The position numbers and the translations under genes were made by a program. From positions 3,378,501 to 3,442,500 of the forward strand of contig NZ_JAYDCK010000003.1 in the NCBI RefSeq assembly GCF_034555965.1: DNA of 64,000 nt, written 5' to 3'. The first letter of the stretch is position 1; each line of letters starts with the position of its first letter. Positions 34,162 to 43,807 of this stretch are shown piece by piece. Source of the DNA: Aquicoccus sp. G2-2 (lineage in GTDB: Bacteria; Pseudomonadota; Alphaproteobacteria; Rhodobacterales; Rhodobacteraceae). Below the pieces are notes generated by a model that saw nothing but the letters and a program-made list of their open reading frames with translations, ran no database searches and had not been told where the DNA came from.

Positions 34162-35565
34162 TCAAGTGTCGGGCAGAACCTTGCCGGGGTTGAGGATGCC
34201 GTTGGGATCAAGTGCTGCCTTGATCGCGCGCATCGCGCCCAGCGCAACCTTATTCTTGCGGCGCGCCATGGATGGCAGTTTCGACGTGCCGATGCCGTGC
34301 TCGGCAGAGAAACTGCCGCCGAGATCGAGAACGATATCCTCGACCGCTTCCATTAACGCATCCATTGAGGCCGGGTCTTTCTGCTTGGGCCAGATGGCAT
34401 AATGGACATTGCCATCACCGAGATGCGAGACCACCATCGGAACTGCGCCGGGATCAACTTTGGCCAACATCGCGTCGGCGCGGGCGAGGAAGGTGGATAC
34501 CTTGTCAAGCGGGACTGCAATATCGTTGTTCTGAAAGGGTTTGTGGGCGAAGCACACTTCCGCGGCGGTTTCGCGCCGTTCCCACATTTCGCGCCGTTGG
34601 CTCTCGTTTTGGGCAACGACAGCATCGAGAATTGCGCCCGCCTCAAACAGCTCTTCAAGGATGGTCTCAAAGTAGGTGGCGATTGGCGGGCGGCCATCGG
34701 GGCCGGGATCGGCGTCACGCGGGGCGGTGGCACCGAGTTCGACAAGGAGATTGACCTCATGCGGGGCGTCAAACGGTTCACGCGCGCCTTTGATGCGGGC
34801 AATATGTTCTTCGATATAGCGCCGGGGCATGTATTCAAACGCCTCCACCGCGCCGCCGCTGGCCTCTTGCAGGCGGTTGAGCAGGGTGAGCGCGCCATCA
34901 AGTGAAGGGGCGGCCACCATGGCGGTGGCATAGGCGCGCGGCTTGGGCACCAGCTTCAACACGGCAGCGGTGATGATGCCGAGCGTGCCTTCGGCGCCGA
35001 TCAGCAGGTGTTTGAGGTTGTAGCCGGAGTTGTCCTTGTGCAGCTCTGACATCAGGTCCATCACTTCGCCGGTGGGCAGAACCGCCTCAAGCCCCAGCAC
35101 CAGATCACGGGTATTGCCATAGCGCACCACGTTTGAGCCACCTGCGTTGGTGGACAGATTGCCGCCGATCATCGCCGAGCCTTGAGCGCCGAAGGTGAGC
35201 GGGAAGATCAGGTCATGTTCCTGTGCCGCGTCGCGCAGGGTGGAGAGCACCACGCCCGCCTCGACAATCGCAATGCGCGCATCGGGGCGAATTTCGCGGA
35301 TGGCATTCATCCGTTCAAGCGACAGCATGATCGCGCCTTCGGCCTTGCCCCCGGCAAGGCCGGTGTTGCCGGAGACCGGGACGATGGGTGTTTTCGTCTC
35401 ATTGGCGAGCCTGACGATTTGCGCCACTTCGCCGGTATTGGCTGGGCGGACAACGGCCAGCGGCGTCCAGCGATAGCTTTGGGTTGCGTCGGTCGAGAAG
35501 CGGGCCATGTCGGTGCCTTGCAGGACGTATTGCTTTCCGACGATGGCGTTGAGTTTGTCGATCAT
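34162..35565 (-). CDS. FAD-linked D-2-hydroxyacid dehydrogenase / GlcD-like oxidase
   Basis: This 467-residue protein has an N-terminal FAD-binding domain (VVRPANTGEVAQIVRLANETKTPIVPVSGNTGLAGG ... GSAMIGGNLSTNAGGSNVVRYGNTRDLVLGLEAVLPTGEV) and a C-terminal cap with SHLGDGNVHYAIWPK and AEHGIGTSKLP. This is the layout of D-lactate, glycolate (GlcD) or D-2-hydroxyglutarate dehydrogenases. It is a single-subunit form, with no GlcE/GlcF genes nearby. It is probably membrane-associated or soluble and passes electrons to the quinone pool or an electron-transfer flavoprotein. The substrate is not determined. Confidence 0.88.
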   Translation of the reverse strand: MIDKLNAIVGKQYVLQGTDMARFSTDATQSYRWTPLAVVRPANTGEVAQIVRLANETKTPIVPVSGNTGLAGGKAEGAIMLSLERMNAIREIRPDARIAIVEAGVVLSTLRDAAQEHDLIFPLTFGAQGSAMIGGNLSTNAGGSNVVRYGNTRDLVLGLEAVLPTGEVMDLMSELHKDNSGYNLKHLLIGAEGTLGIITAAVLKLVPKPRAYATAMVAAPSLDGALTLLNRLQEASGGAVEAFEYMPRRYIEEHIARIKGAREPFDAPHEVNLLVELGATAPRDADPGPDGRPPIATYFETILEELFEAGAILDAVVAQNESQRREMWERRETAAEVCFAHKPFQNNDIAVPLDKVSTFLARADAMLAKVDPGAVPMVVSHLGDGNVHYAIWPKQKDPASMDALMEAVEDIVLDLGGSFSAEHGIGTSKLPSMARRKNKVALGAMRAIKAALDPNGILNPGKVLPDT

Positions 35566-35601
35566 GGTGTCAGGCTCGGCTGTTGTCTCGGGGATTGGCG
35601 G

Positions 35602-35622
35602 GGGTGGGCAGAGTGCCCACCC
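35602..35622. repeat. Small palindromic repeat (GGGTGGGC family)
   Basis: GGGTGGGCA and TGCCCACCC form a perfect 9-bp stem with a 3-base loop, followed by TATGCG. It is the most perfect member of the set at 11055, 20709 and 40201, and lies between the dehydrogenase gene and the acyl-CoA dehydrogenase block. Confidence 0.75.
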
Positions 35623-35631
35623 TATGCGTGG

Positions 35632-36726
35632 TCATGCGGCCTTGCCCAGATCAATAAAGCGGGCGAGGTGGAAATCCTGATCGCCCCATTCGTGGTCGAT
35701 CATGATCAGCCGCTTGGCGTAATGGCCAAGATCGTATTCCCATGTCATGCCGATGCCGCCATGCATCTGGATGCTTTCTTCGGCCACCATCCGGCCGATG
35801 CGACCGATGGAGTATTTGGTGGCGGCGATGATCCGGGCGCGATCCGCCGCGTCGGAGCCAAGCGCGTTGGCGGCGTTGATCACCGCAGAGCGGGCCTGTT
35901 CGATTTCAAGCAACACATCGGCCATGCGGTGTTGAAGCGCCTGAAACTTGCCGATGGGCACGCCGAATTGCTTGCGGGTTTGCAGGTATTCGATGGTCAT
36001 CTCGCGGATGGTCTGCATGATGCCCAGCGCCTCGGCGCAGATGCCCACGATGGCACGGTCGGTGGCCTTTTGCAGCAACGCGCCACCTGCCCCGTCATCG
36101 CCCAGCAGGGTGCCGGGTGCGGCTTTCAGGGTCAATTCGGAGGCCGTGCCACCGTCGGCGGTGGTGTAATCGCGCAGATTGACCGCATCCGCCGCAACGA
36201 GAAAGAGCGAGATGCCTTTGGCCGTGCGGGCAGAGACGATGAAGCCCGTGCAGCCGGAGGCGTATTTCACCACCGTCTTGGTGCCGGTGAGTGCGTGGAC
36301 ATCGCCGGATGGTTCTGCGCTGGTGTCCACGTCCGAGAGATCATAGAGCGCCTGCGGTTCTTCGGCGGCAAGTGCGTAGCGGGCGCTGCCTGCGATAACC
36401 TCCTCAAGCGTATCCGTCTGCCCGGTTGCGGCAAAGATGGTGCCGGGGACAAGCGCGCAATCGAGCACCGGTTCATTGACCAGCCGTTTGCCCAGTTCCT
36501 CGAACACCACGGCGATGTCGAAACCTTCGCCGCCAAAGCCGCCGTGATCCTCTTCAAAGAGCGCGGCGATGACGCCAAGTTCGGCCAAGCCATCATAATG
36601 GGCCTGCTGAAAGCCGGGGGCGTTGTTCCCCGCCTCGACCCGTGCCGCAAGCGGGTATTTGTCACGCAGGTAGCGTTCAATCGTGTCGGCCAGCATCCGG
36701 CGGGTTTCTGTGTGGTTGAAATCCAT
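35632..36726 (-). CDS. Acyl-CoA dehydrogenase
   Basis: This 364-residue flavoprotein of fatty-acid beta-oxidation has the N-terminal helical domain (MDFNHTETRRMLADTIERYL). The C-terminal FAD region includes RKQFGVPIGKFQALQHRMADVLLEIEQARSA and MHGGIGMTWEYDLGHYAKRL. It desaturates acyl-CoA to trans-2-enoyl-CoA with FAD and passes electrons to ETF. It is the shorter and less standard of the pair (weak middle domain). It lies 12 bases downstream of the second dehydrogenase, so they may form a heteromer. Confidence 0.92.
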   Translation of the reverse strand: MDFNHTETRRMLADTIERYLRDKYPLAARVEAGNNAPGFQQAHYDGLAELGVIAALFEEDHGGFGGEGFDIAVVFEELGKRLVNEPVLDCALVPGTIFAATGQTDTLEEVIAGSARYALAAEEPQALYDLSDVDTSAEPSGDVHALTGTKTVVKYASGCTGFIVSARTAKGISLFLVAADAVNLRDYTTADGGTASELTLKAAPGTLLGDDGAGGALLQKATDRAIVGICAEALGIMQTIREMTIEYLQTRKQFGVPIGKFQALQHRMADVLLEIEQARSAVINAANALGSDAADRARIIAATKYSIGRIGRMVAEESIQMHGGIGMTWEYDLGHYAKRLIMIDHEWGDQDFHLARFIDLGKAA

Positions 36727-36738
36727 CTCTTGCCCCCC

Positions 36739-37935
36739 TCAGAGCCCGGTTATCATCTTGGTGATGATGTTTTTCTGAATCTCGTTCGAGCCACCGTAAA
36801 TCGTTGTCTTGCGGTGGTTGAAATAGACTTCTGCGGCGTGCTGAAACCCGTCCGGCGTGACATGCGGGCCGTTATAGCCCGGCTCGTCAACCTCTGGTGT
36901 GAGCGCCTGCGCCGAGCGGCCAAGCGCGCGGCGGGTGAGGTCGGTGAGTTCCTGTTCGATCTCGGTGCCGAGAATTTTCAGCATCGAGCTTTCCGACCCC
37001 GGCGCGCCGCCGCCCGCCACGTCGGCCAGCACCCGCATGTTGGTGACTTCCATGTTCATCAGCGCAATTTCGACCCTTGCCATGCGGGCGGCGAAAAGCG
37101 GGTCTTCCGCCAACGGCTTGCCGCCGCGTTTTTGATTGCGGGCGAGGGATTTGAGCCGGTTCAGTTCCTGATTGGACTTGCCGACACCGGCGATATTGGT
37201 GCGCTCATGGGTGAGCAGGTATTTGGCATAGGTCCAGCCCTTGTTTTCTTCGCCAACAAGGTTTTCGGCGGGCACTTTTACATCGGAAAAGAACACTTCG
37301 TTGACCTCATGGCCGCCGTCGATGGTGCGGATCGGGCGCACGTCGATGCCGGGGGTTTTCATGTCGATCAAGAGGAATGAGATGCCTTCCTGCCGTTTGC
37401 CTTCCGTTGAGGTGCGCACGAGGCAGAAAATCCAGTCGGCGTGCTGACCGAGGGTTGTCCATGTCTTCTGACCATTGACGATGTAATGATCGCCGTCACG
37501 CACGGCGGCGGTCTTGAGCGAGGCCAGATCGGAACCGGCACCGGGTTCGGAATAGCCTTGGCACCACCAGTCGGTGCCATCGCACATGCGCGGCAAATAG
37601 TGATCCTGCTGCGCTTTCGAGCCGAACTTCATCAGCACGGGGGCCAGCATCTTGAGCCCGAACGGCAGCAGGCGCGGCGCGCAGGCGCGGGCCATTTCAT
37701 CCTCGAAGATGAACTGTTTGACCACGTCCCAGCCGGTGCCGCCAAATTCGGTCGGCCAGTCATAGGTGAGCCAGCCTTTGTCGTGCAGGATCAACTGCCA
37801 ACGCAGCATATCCTTTTTCGAAAGCGGCGCATCGTTGCGGGTAATGGTGGCGAGATCCTTGGGCAGGTTCGCCGCCAGCCAGTCGCGCACTTCGGTGCGA
37901 AACGCCTGTTCTTCTTGGGTGAAATTGAGGTCCAT
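36739..37935 (-). CDS. Acyl-CoA dehydrogenase
   Basis: This 398-residue protein starts MDLNFTQEEQAFRTEVRDWLAANLPKDLA. Family motifs are GYSEPGAGSDLASLKTAAVRDGDHYIVNGQKTW and EVYFNHRKTTIYGGSNEIQKNIITKMI. This is the layout of the large acyl-CoA dehydrogenase subunits that often act with a smaller partner. The gap of 12 bases to each neighbour in the same strand places it in one operon with the FadJ-like enzyme. Confidence 0.95.
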   Translation of the reverse strand: MDLNFTQEEQAFRTEVRDWLAANLPKDLATITRNDAPLSKKDMLRWQLILHDKGWLTYDWPTEFGGTGWDVVKQFIFEDEMARACAPRLLPFGLKMLAPVLMKFGSKAQQDHYLPRMCDGTDWWCQGYSEPGAGSDLASLKTAAVRDGDHYIVNGQKTWTTLGQHADWIFCLVRTSTEGKRQEGISFLLIDMKTPGIDVRPIRTIDGGHEVNEVFFSDVKVPAENLVGEENKGWTYAKYLLTHERTNIAGVGKSNQELNRLKSLARNQKRGGKPLAEDPLFAARMARVEIALMNMEVTNMRVLADVAGGGAPGSESSMLKILGTEIEQELTDLTRRALGRSAQALTPEVDEPGYNGPHVTPDGFQHAAEVYFNHRKTTIYGGSNEIQKNIITKMITGL

Positions 37936-37947
37936 TTTGGTGCCTCC

Positions 37948-40062
37948 TCAGGCCATGGCGCGTTTGTTGAGATCGCTGAAGCTTTCGCCCTTGGCGACCA
38001 TATCGACAATGAGCTGCGCAGGTTTCCAGAATTTCGGGTCTTCGGCTTCGAATTCGCGCAGATCGGCGAGCACGTTTTCAAGCCCGTATTGATCAGCGTA
38101 ATTCATCGGGCCGCCGCGATAGCGCGGGAAGCCGTAGCCAAAGAGGAAGGTCACGTCGATATCAGAGGGTTTGAGCGCGATGCCTTCTTCCAGCACTTTT
38201 GCGCCTTCGTTGATCATTGCGGCGAGGTAGCGGCGGATAATCTCGGTTTCGGAAAAATCGCGGGGGGTTACGTCTTTCTTTGCGCGCTCATCGGCGATGA
38301 TCTTGTCGATCTCGGGGTTGGGGGTGCCGCGGCGGTCGCCGTCTTTATAGACATACCAGCCCTTGCCGGTTTTCTGCCCGAACCAGCCCTGTTCGCAAAT
38401 CCGGTCGGCAATGGAGCCGGAATAGCGTTCATCGTTGGCGCGGGTGGCGGCGCCGCGTTTGCGGTTGGCCCAGCCGATATCGAGCCCGGCCAGATCGCCC
38501 ATCGCGTGAATGCCCATCGGGTAGCCGAAGTTCACCAGCGCCGCGTCAACCTCATAGGGGGACGCGCCATCCTCGACCATGTATGCGGCGGAGGTGGCAT
38601 AGGTTTTGAGGATGCGGTTGCCGATGAAACCGTCGCAAAGCCCGGCGCGCACCGGCACTTTCTTCATCTTCTTGGCGAGCGCGAAGCCGGTGGCGATGGC
38701 ATCGTCCGCCGCATCGGTCGGGATGACGATTTCCAGAAGCCGCATGATGTTGGCCGGAGAGAAGAAATGCAGCCCGATGACATCCTGCGGCCGCGAGGTG
38801 GCGGAGGCGATTTCATCGGTGTTGAGATAGGAGGTGTTGGAGGCCAGCACCGCGCCGGGCTTGGCGATCTTGTCGAGGGTGGCGAAGACTTCCTTCTTCA
38901 CGTCCATGTTTTCGAACACCGCTTCGATGATCAGGTCGGCATCAGCCAGATCGTCATAGGAGGTGGAGGGCGTGTAGAGCGCCATGACGGCGGCTTTTTC
39001 GGCTTCGGTCTTGCGGCCCTTGGCGACGTCGCGGGTATAGACCTTCTCGACGTTCTCAATGCCTTTGTTGATGCTTTCCTCGTCACGCTCGACCATGGTG
39101 ACGGGCAGGCCCGCGTTCAGCGCGGCCACGGTGATGCCGGCACCCATGGTGCCGCCGCCGATTACCCCGATCTTGTTCAGCGGGCGCGCATCGGCGCGGC
39201 CGTTTTCGGGCACCTTGGCGGAGGCGCGCTCGGCAAAGAAGGCGTGGTTGAGGCCTTGTTGCTGTGGTGTGCCGATGCAGGTCATGAAGGCGTCGCGTTC
39301 GAAAATGGACGCTTCGGCGAGGGTGTGGTTGAGCGAATAGGCCATCGATTCGACCATCTTTTCGGGGGAGTAGAGGCCTTTGAATTTCTTTGGGATCAGG
39401 GCGCGTGCAGCATCGAGCGCAGCCTTGTTTTCGGCTGCGCTGCCTAGCCCTTCGCTGCGCTCGGAGCTTTTGCGCGGGCCGCTGCCTTCGGCGATGATTT
39501 CGGCGGCAAAGGCTTTGGCGGCGGCGAGCAGATCGCCATCGGCGATGCGGTCGAGGATGCCCAATGAGAGCGCCTCGGGTGCGTTGACCTGACGGCCTGT
39601 CATCATGATGTCGAGCGCCTTCGGGATACCGGCGATGCGCGGCAGGCGAATGGTGCCACCAGCACCGGGCATGACACCGATCAGCACTTCGGGAAGGCCG
39701 ATGCGCGCCTTGGGGTCAGCGATGCGGTAATGCGCGCCGAGTGAGATTTCCAGGCCGCCGCCCAGAGCGGTGCCGTGCAGCGCGGCGACAACCGGCTTGG
39801 TGGTTTCCTCGATCCGGGTGCAGACCTCGTAAAGCGCCGGAGATTGTGGCGGTTGGCCAAATTCACGGATATCCGCGCCTGCGGGGAAGGTGCGCCCGGC
39901 GCCGATGATGACGGCGGCCTTGCTGGCGCTATCGGCGTCGACCTCCTCCATCGCGGCGACAAGGCCACGGCGCACGGCCGTGCCCAATGCGTTGACCGGC
40001 GGATTGTTGACCGTGACGATAGCGATGTCGCCATCGCGTGTGAGGGTGACCTGATCGCTCAT
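37948..40062 (-). CDS. Multifunctional enoyl-CoA hydratase / 3-hydroxyacyl-CoA dehydrogenase (FadJ/FadB-type)
   Basis: The protein is about 704 residues. Residues 1-200 form an enoyl-CoA hydratase (crotonase) domain (NPPVNALGTAVRRGLVAAMEEV, HGTALGGGLEISLGAHYRIA). From about 295 an NAD-binding 3-hydroxyacyl-CoA dehydrogenase domain follows (KIGVIGGGTMGAGITVAALNAG) with its C-terminal helical parts (FSPANIMRLLEIV, GFPRYRGGPMNYADQYG). It performs the hydration and the second oxidation of beta-oxidation. The start MSDQVTLTRDG at 40060-40062 is preceded by AAGC. It heads the operon with both acyl-CoA dehydrogenases; a thiolase is not in the window. Confidence 0.96.
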   Translation of the reverse strand: MSDQVTLTRDGDIAIVTVNNPPVNALGTAVRRGLVAAMEEVDADSASKAAVIIGAGRTFPAGADIREFGQPPQSPALYEVCTRIEETTKPVVAALHGTALGGGLEISLGAHYRIADPKARIGLPEVLIGVMPGAGGTIRLPRIAGIPKALDIMMTGRQVNAPEALSLGILDRIADGDLLAAAKAFAAEIIAEGSGPRKSSERSEGLGSAAENKAALDAARALIPKKFKGLYSPEKMVESMAYSLNHTLAEASIFERDAFMTCIGTPQQQGLNHAFFAERASAKVPENGRADARPLNKIGVIGGGTMGAGITVAALNAGLPVTMVERDEESINKGIENVEKVYTRDVAKGRKTEAEKAAVMALYTPSTSYDDLADADLIIEAVFENMDVKKEVFATLDKIAKPGAVLASNTSYLNTDEIASATSRPQDVIGLHFFSPANIMRLLEIVIPTDAADDAIATGFALAKKMKKVPVRAGLCDGFIGNRILKTYATSAAYMVEDGASPYEVDAALVNFGYPMGIHAMGDLAGLDIGWANRKRGAATRANDERYSGSIADRICEQGWFGQKTGKGWYVYKDGDRRGTPNPEIDKIIADERAKKDVTPRDFSETEIIRRYLAAMINEGAKVLEEGIALKPSDIDVTFLFGYGFPRYRGGPMNYADQYGLENVLADLREFEAEDPKFWKPAQLIVDMVAKGESFSDLNKRAMA

Positions 40063-40200
40063 CTGTAGCTTCCCTGATTGTGCTCGCGTGTGCGCAGGCG
40101 GACCGCGCCGCATCACTATGCAACCGCAAAGGGGTAGAGGGCAACAACGCTGCGCCTTGCGTCATTTCCCGTGACGCGGCGTTATCAGGGTCTGGTGGAT

Positions 40201-40219
40201 GGCGGGGAAAATCCCCGCC
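40201..40219. repeat. Small palindromic repeat (GGCGGGG variant)
   Basis: GGCGGGG and CCCCGCC pair around AAAAT, followed by CTACGCG. It is a variant of the family at 11055, 20709 and 35602 and shares the CTACG tail. It abuts the stop of the DUF1491 gene. Confidence 0.6.
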
Positions 40220-40549
40220 CTACGCGAGGCCCGGCTCATCCAGCATGTGACGGCCTGCGCGGTCTTCGACTTCGATGACCCAGAGGTCGGGATCAAAGCC
40301 GCGCTGGCGACTGATCGAGGCATCGACCTCGGCCTCTGCACCTTCGATCAGCAAATCCCATTTGCGCGCGCCGGTGGAGAGATCGAAAGTGCGATGGAAG
40401 GCGCGGGCTTGTCCGTCGAGCGTGTTGAGCTTGACCAGAACCGACCCGGACGTGTCATCGCCATGTGCGGTGACAAAGCCCTGAATATCGGCAAGCCGCA
40501 GGCGGGTGAGATAGGCATGGACCCAGAAAGAGGCGGTGAGGCGGCTCAT
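40220..40549 (-). CDS. DUF1491 family protein
   Basis: This 109-residue soluble protein starts MSRLTASFWVHAYLTRLRLADIQGF and matches the DUF1491 pattern (RAFHRTFDLSTGARKWDLLIEGAEAEVDASISRQRGFDPDLWVIEVEDRAGRHML). Its function is unknown. Its position next to era-rnc-lepB is a common alphaproteobacterial arrangement. No cofactor site is visible. Confidence 0.8.
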   Translation of the reverse strand: MSRLTASFWVHAYLTRLRLADIQGFVTAHGDDTSGSVLVKLNTLDGQARAFHRTFDLSTGARKWDLLIEGAEAEVDASISRQRGFDPDLWVIEVEDRAGRHMLDEPGLA

Positions 40550-40582
40550 TTTCGGCCCATGGCACGTGTGGGGCGGGCGGCG

Positions 40583-40629
40583 GCGGGGGCCAGCCCCCGC
40601 ACCCCCGGGATATTTATGGCAAAATGAAG
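40583..40629 (+). repeat. Hairpin followed by GGATATTT-NN-GGCAAAATGAAG motif
   Basis: GCGGGGGC (40583-40590) pairs with GCCCCCGC (40593-40600) and is followed by the motif at 40608-40629, ending 8 bases short of the era stop. The same combination occurs near 52000-52115 and 63733-63779. Confidence 0.7.
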
Positions 40630-40636
40630 GGGCAGG

Positions 40637-41542
40637 TCAGTTGCCATCTTTGAAATCGAGGCCCATTTCAGAGTAGCGATCCGCCTCTTCAAGCCAGTTG
40701 GGGCGGGTTTTTACTTGCAGGAAAAGATGAATCCGGCGGCCGAGGAATTCTTCCAGCTCTTCGCGGGCGAGTTTGGAAATGGCTTTGACGGTTTCGCCCT
40801 TCTTGCCCAGAACGATGCCTTTGTGGCCGTCGCGCATGACATAGACGATCTGATCAATCCGCGCGGAACCGTCTTTGCGTTCTTCCCAAGCTTCGGTTTC
40901 GACGGTGATCTGGTAGGGCAATTCCTGATGCAGCCGGAGGGTGAGCTTTTCACGGGTGATTTCGGCGGCGATCATGCGCATCGGCAGATCGGCGATCTGA
41001 TCTTCGGGGTAGAGCCACGGACCTTCGGGCAATTGCCCGGCCAGCCAATGTTTGAGAGTGTCGGTGCCGTAGCCCTTTTCGGCGGAGATCATAAAGGTTT
41101 CAGCGAACGCGAAACGGGCATTCATGGTCTGTGTGAGGGCCAGAAGGGTGGGGGCTTCGACCTTGTCGATCTTGTTGATGGCGAGGGCGATCTTGCGCCC
41201 TTGGGCAATTTCCGGCAGCCGGTCGAGAATATGCGCCACACCTTCGGTGAGGCCGCGATGGGCTTCGATCAGCAGCACGACGATATCGGCATCGGCCGCC
41301 CCGCCCCAGGCGGCGGCAACCATGGCACGGTCAAGGCGGCGGCGCGGTGTGAAGAGGCCCGGTGTGTCGACGAAAACGATCTGGCTTTCGCCATCAAGCG
41401 CCACGCCACGGATGCGCGCGCGGGTGGTTTGGACCTTGTGGGTGACGATCGAGACCTTGGCGCCGACCATGCGATTGGTCAGGGTGGATTTGCCCGCGTT
41501 GGGCTCTCCTATCAGGGCGACGAAGCCGCATTTGGTGGTCAT
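40637..41542 (-). CDS. era: GTPase Era
   Basis: This 301-residue 30S assembly GTPase has the P-loop GEPNAGKSTLTNRM (G1), the switch region TTRARIRGVALDG, VFVDTPGL (DxxG) and AINKIDKVE (NKxD). It ends with a C-terminal KH domain that binds the 3' end of 16S rRNA (RLHQELPYQITVETEAWEERKDG ... GIVLGKKGETVKAISKLAREELEEFLGRRIHLFLQVK). It is downstream of rnc on the same strand, as in most bacteria, with 76 bases between them. Confidence 0.97.
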   Translation of the reverse strand: MTTKCGFVALIGEPNAGKSTLTNRMVGAKVSIVTHKVQTTRARIRGVALDGESQIVFVDTPGLFTPRRRLDRAMVAAAWGGAADADIVVLLIEAHRGLTEGVAHILDRLPEIAQGRKIALAINKIDKVEAPTLLALTQTMNARFAFAETFMISAEKGYGTDTLKHWLAGQLPEGPWLYPEDQIADLPMRMIAAEITREKLTLRLHQELPYQITVETEAWEERKDGSARIDQIVYVMRDGHKGIVLGKKGETVKAISKLAREELEEFLGRRIHLFLQVKTRPNWLEEADRYSEMGLDFKDGN

Positions 41543-41618
41543 CTGGGTGATCTCGTGTTGCTGTTATCGGGCGGGGATAGCCGATTTGGCCGCGACTGGC
41601 GAGAGGAAAGGCGTGGAG

Positions 41619-42302
41619 TCAGTCTGTCTCAAGTCGGGTCAGTAATGCCTTGGCGGCGGCCTGTTCGGCGGCGCGTTTGGACGGGGCAGTGGCGCGTTCG
41701 GTTTGGCCGTTCTCAAGCCGGGCTTCGATGGTGAAGGTGGGGGCGTGATCGGGGCCAGAGCGGGCGATCTGCACATAGGCGGGCGGCGGCAGGGAGCGGG
41801 CCTGTGCCCATTCCTGAAGCGCGGTTTTCGGGTCGCGGGCGTCCGCCTTGACCGAGGCGATACGCCCGCCCCAGAGCCGCAGGATGAGCGCGCGGGCCGG
41901 TTCGAACCCGGCATCGAGATAGACCGCGGCAATCACCGCTTCCATGGCGTCACCCAGAAGCGCCTGCTTGCGCCGCCCGCCGGTCATCATTTCGGAGCGG
42001 CCGATTTTCAGCACCGCGCCAAGGTCGATCTGTCGGGCCACGTCGGCGCAGGCTTCCTTGCGCACCAATGCGTTGAAGCGCGGGGCAAGCTGCCCTTCGG
42101 TGGCGGTTGGGTCATGATCAAGCACCGCCTGCGCCATGGCGAGGCCGAGGACGCGGTCGCCGAGAAATTCAAGGCGCTGGTTGTCTTCGCGGGTGGCGGT
42201 GGAGATCGAGGCGTGGGTGAGGGCGCGCAAGAGCAGCGCCGGATCGACAAATTCATGCCCCAGCCGTTCTTCGAAATCTTTGATGTCGCGGGAAAGTTTC
42301 AT
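41619..42302 (-). CDS. rnc: Ribonuclease III
   Basis: This 227-residue double-strand-specific nuclease has the signature [39 protein letters not shown] with the Glu and Asp residues that bind metal. [19 protein letters not shown] lies nearby. The C-terminal double-stranded RNA-binding domain is [40 protein letters not shown]. It processes rRNA and many mRNAs. It sits between lepB and era in the usual order. Confidence 0.97.
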   Translation of the reverse strand: MKLSRDIKDFEERLGHEFVDPALLLRALTHASISTATREDNQRLEFLGDRVLGLAMAQAVLDHDPTATEGQLAPRFNALVRKEACADVARQIDLGAVLKIGRSEMMTGGRRKQALLGDAMEAVIAAVYLDAGFEPARALILRLWGGRIASVKADARDPKTALQEWAQARSLPPPAYVQIARSGPDHAPTFTIEARLENGQTERATAPSKRAAEQAAAKALLTRLETD

Positions 42303-42323
42303 TATTATCCCGTCATGGTCTGC

Positions 42324-43160
42324 TTAGTGGATCGCTTTGAAGAAGCGGCCCTTGCGCCAGTCCCAGAAATAGAACAGAGAGCGCCCGGCAGAGGAGAACA
42401 TGATCCGGTCGGCGCGCCCGATCAGGTCTTCGTAGGGTACGAAACCGACGCCGCCAGCAGTTTGCGCAAAGCGGGAATCGGTGGAATTGTCGCGGTTATC
42501 GCCCATGAAGAAATATTCGCCTTCGGGGACGGTAAAGACTTGCGTGTTATCGGCACCGAAATTGCCGATGTTGAGGATGTCATGTTTCACCCCGTTCGGC
42601 AGGGTTTCGGTTTGGCGGCCCTTTTCACAGGCAGCACCGGCACCGACGGGGCCATTTTCGCAGCGCGGCAGGTTTTGTTCCGGGCCTTGCGGGGCGAAGG
42701 GTTCGGTGAAGGTGCCAGCATCGGCGAGTTTTACTGCGGTTCCGTTAATTTGAAGTACGCCGTTGATCACCTGAATCTTGTCACCGGGCAGGCCGATCAG
42801 ACGTTTGATGTAATCGGACCCAGAGACCGGATGGCGGAATACCACGACATCGCCGCGCTCGGGCGTGCCGCCGAGGATGCGGGAATTGTCTGAGCGCATC
42901 CAGCCGCAGATGTCCTTGGCGTCGATATCAATGCCGATGCCGGGCAGGCGGATCGACGGGCAGGAGGCATAGGAATAGCCGTAAGCCATTTTATTCACGA
43001 ATAAAAAATCGCCGATCAGCAGGGTGTCTTTCATCGAGCCGGAGGGAATCCAGAATGGCTGAAAGAACAGGGTGCGGAACACGCCCGCGATGAGCAGCGC
43101 ATAGAAGATGGTTTTGATCGTCTCAACGATACCGCTGCCGATGCCGCCTTTTTCGCTCAT
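42324..43160 (-). CDS. lepB: Signal peptidase I
   Basis: The 278 residues include one N-terminal membrane segment (TIFYALLIAGVFRTLFFQPF). The catalytic Ser42 lies in WIPSGSMKDTLLIGDFLFVNK, and the catalytic Lys region is SGSDYIKRLIGLPGDKI. The C-terminal box EGEYFFMGDNRDNSTDSRF confirms type I leader peptidase. It removes signal peptides at the inner membrane. It leads the lepB-rnc-era run; upstream is a 650-base non-coding stretch. Confidence 0.97.
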   Translation of the reverse strand: MSEKGGIGSGIVETIKTIFYALLIAGVFRTLFFQPFWIPSGSMKDTLLIGDFLFVNKMAYGYSYASCPSIRLPGIGIDIDAKDICGWMRSDNSRILGGTPERGDVVVFRHPVSGSDYIKRLIGLPGDKIQVINGVLQINGTAVKLADAGTFTEPFAPQGPEQNLPRCENGPVGAGAACEKGRQTETLPNGVKHDILNIGNFGADNTQVFTVPEGEYFFMGDNRDNSTDSRFAQTAGGVGFVPYEDLIGRADRIMFSSAGRSLFYFWDWRKGRFFKAIH

Positions 43161-43807
43161 GCCCGGACCTTCCTGAAACCGTTATTCGAGCTACATGCGG
43201 CGCGGCGGGCGGGGTGTCAAGCGGATGCGCCGGAAGTGGCCGGGGGTAGAGGTTAATGGCGCCGTGCGCAGAAAAGCGGGTGTCTGCAGCTTGGCTGCTG
43301 GTCTGGGGCTGCTGGTCTGGCTGTGATGCGTATGGCAGAAGCGTGTGTGCGCGCAAGCGCGAGGGCGGATTAACGCGGCGTGCGCAGGCAGACCCGAAAG
43401 AGGCAGTTTTCGGGGCCTGACGAGCGCGAAAAGATGTGAGCGGGGCCGGTTGATTTGCAACTGTTTGACGGCCATCGGCGCTTTCGCGCCCAAAGGTCGC
43501 AGCTATGCCTAACCTCATTGAAAGCACGGGCGTTGATGACGATATTAGGAGCATGACGATGTCCAGTTTTCATACGAGGTTCCTGTTCCATGCAGGGAAG
43601 CTTCTGAACCGCGGATAAGCCCCGAGGCGGGGCAGGCCGTTGGTCTGTCTTCAGCCTTGGGGGTTGGCCGGGCTTGGCCAGATCAAGTGACATGGGCGGG
43701 CACATCGGTATCAACCGCGGCAGAGCAGGCGAACAAGCCGCGACCGCGCCTTTCGATACCGCGATGCGAGCGTTCCGAATTCAGACATCTCGAAAATGGA
43801 GGATGAC
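43161..43807. other. Long spacer between lepB and the DUF1127 gene
   Basis: About 650 bases without a convincing gene. It must hold the leftward lepB promoter and the rightward promoter of 43808. A 13-base tandem repeat (GCTGCTGGTCTGG) is at 43294-43306 and 43308-43320, and a short hairpin GCCCC...GGGGC is at 43619-43633. Open frames on both strands lack ribosome sites and look like shadows. A small RNA cannot be excluded. Confidence 0.5.
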
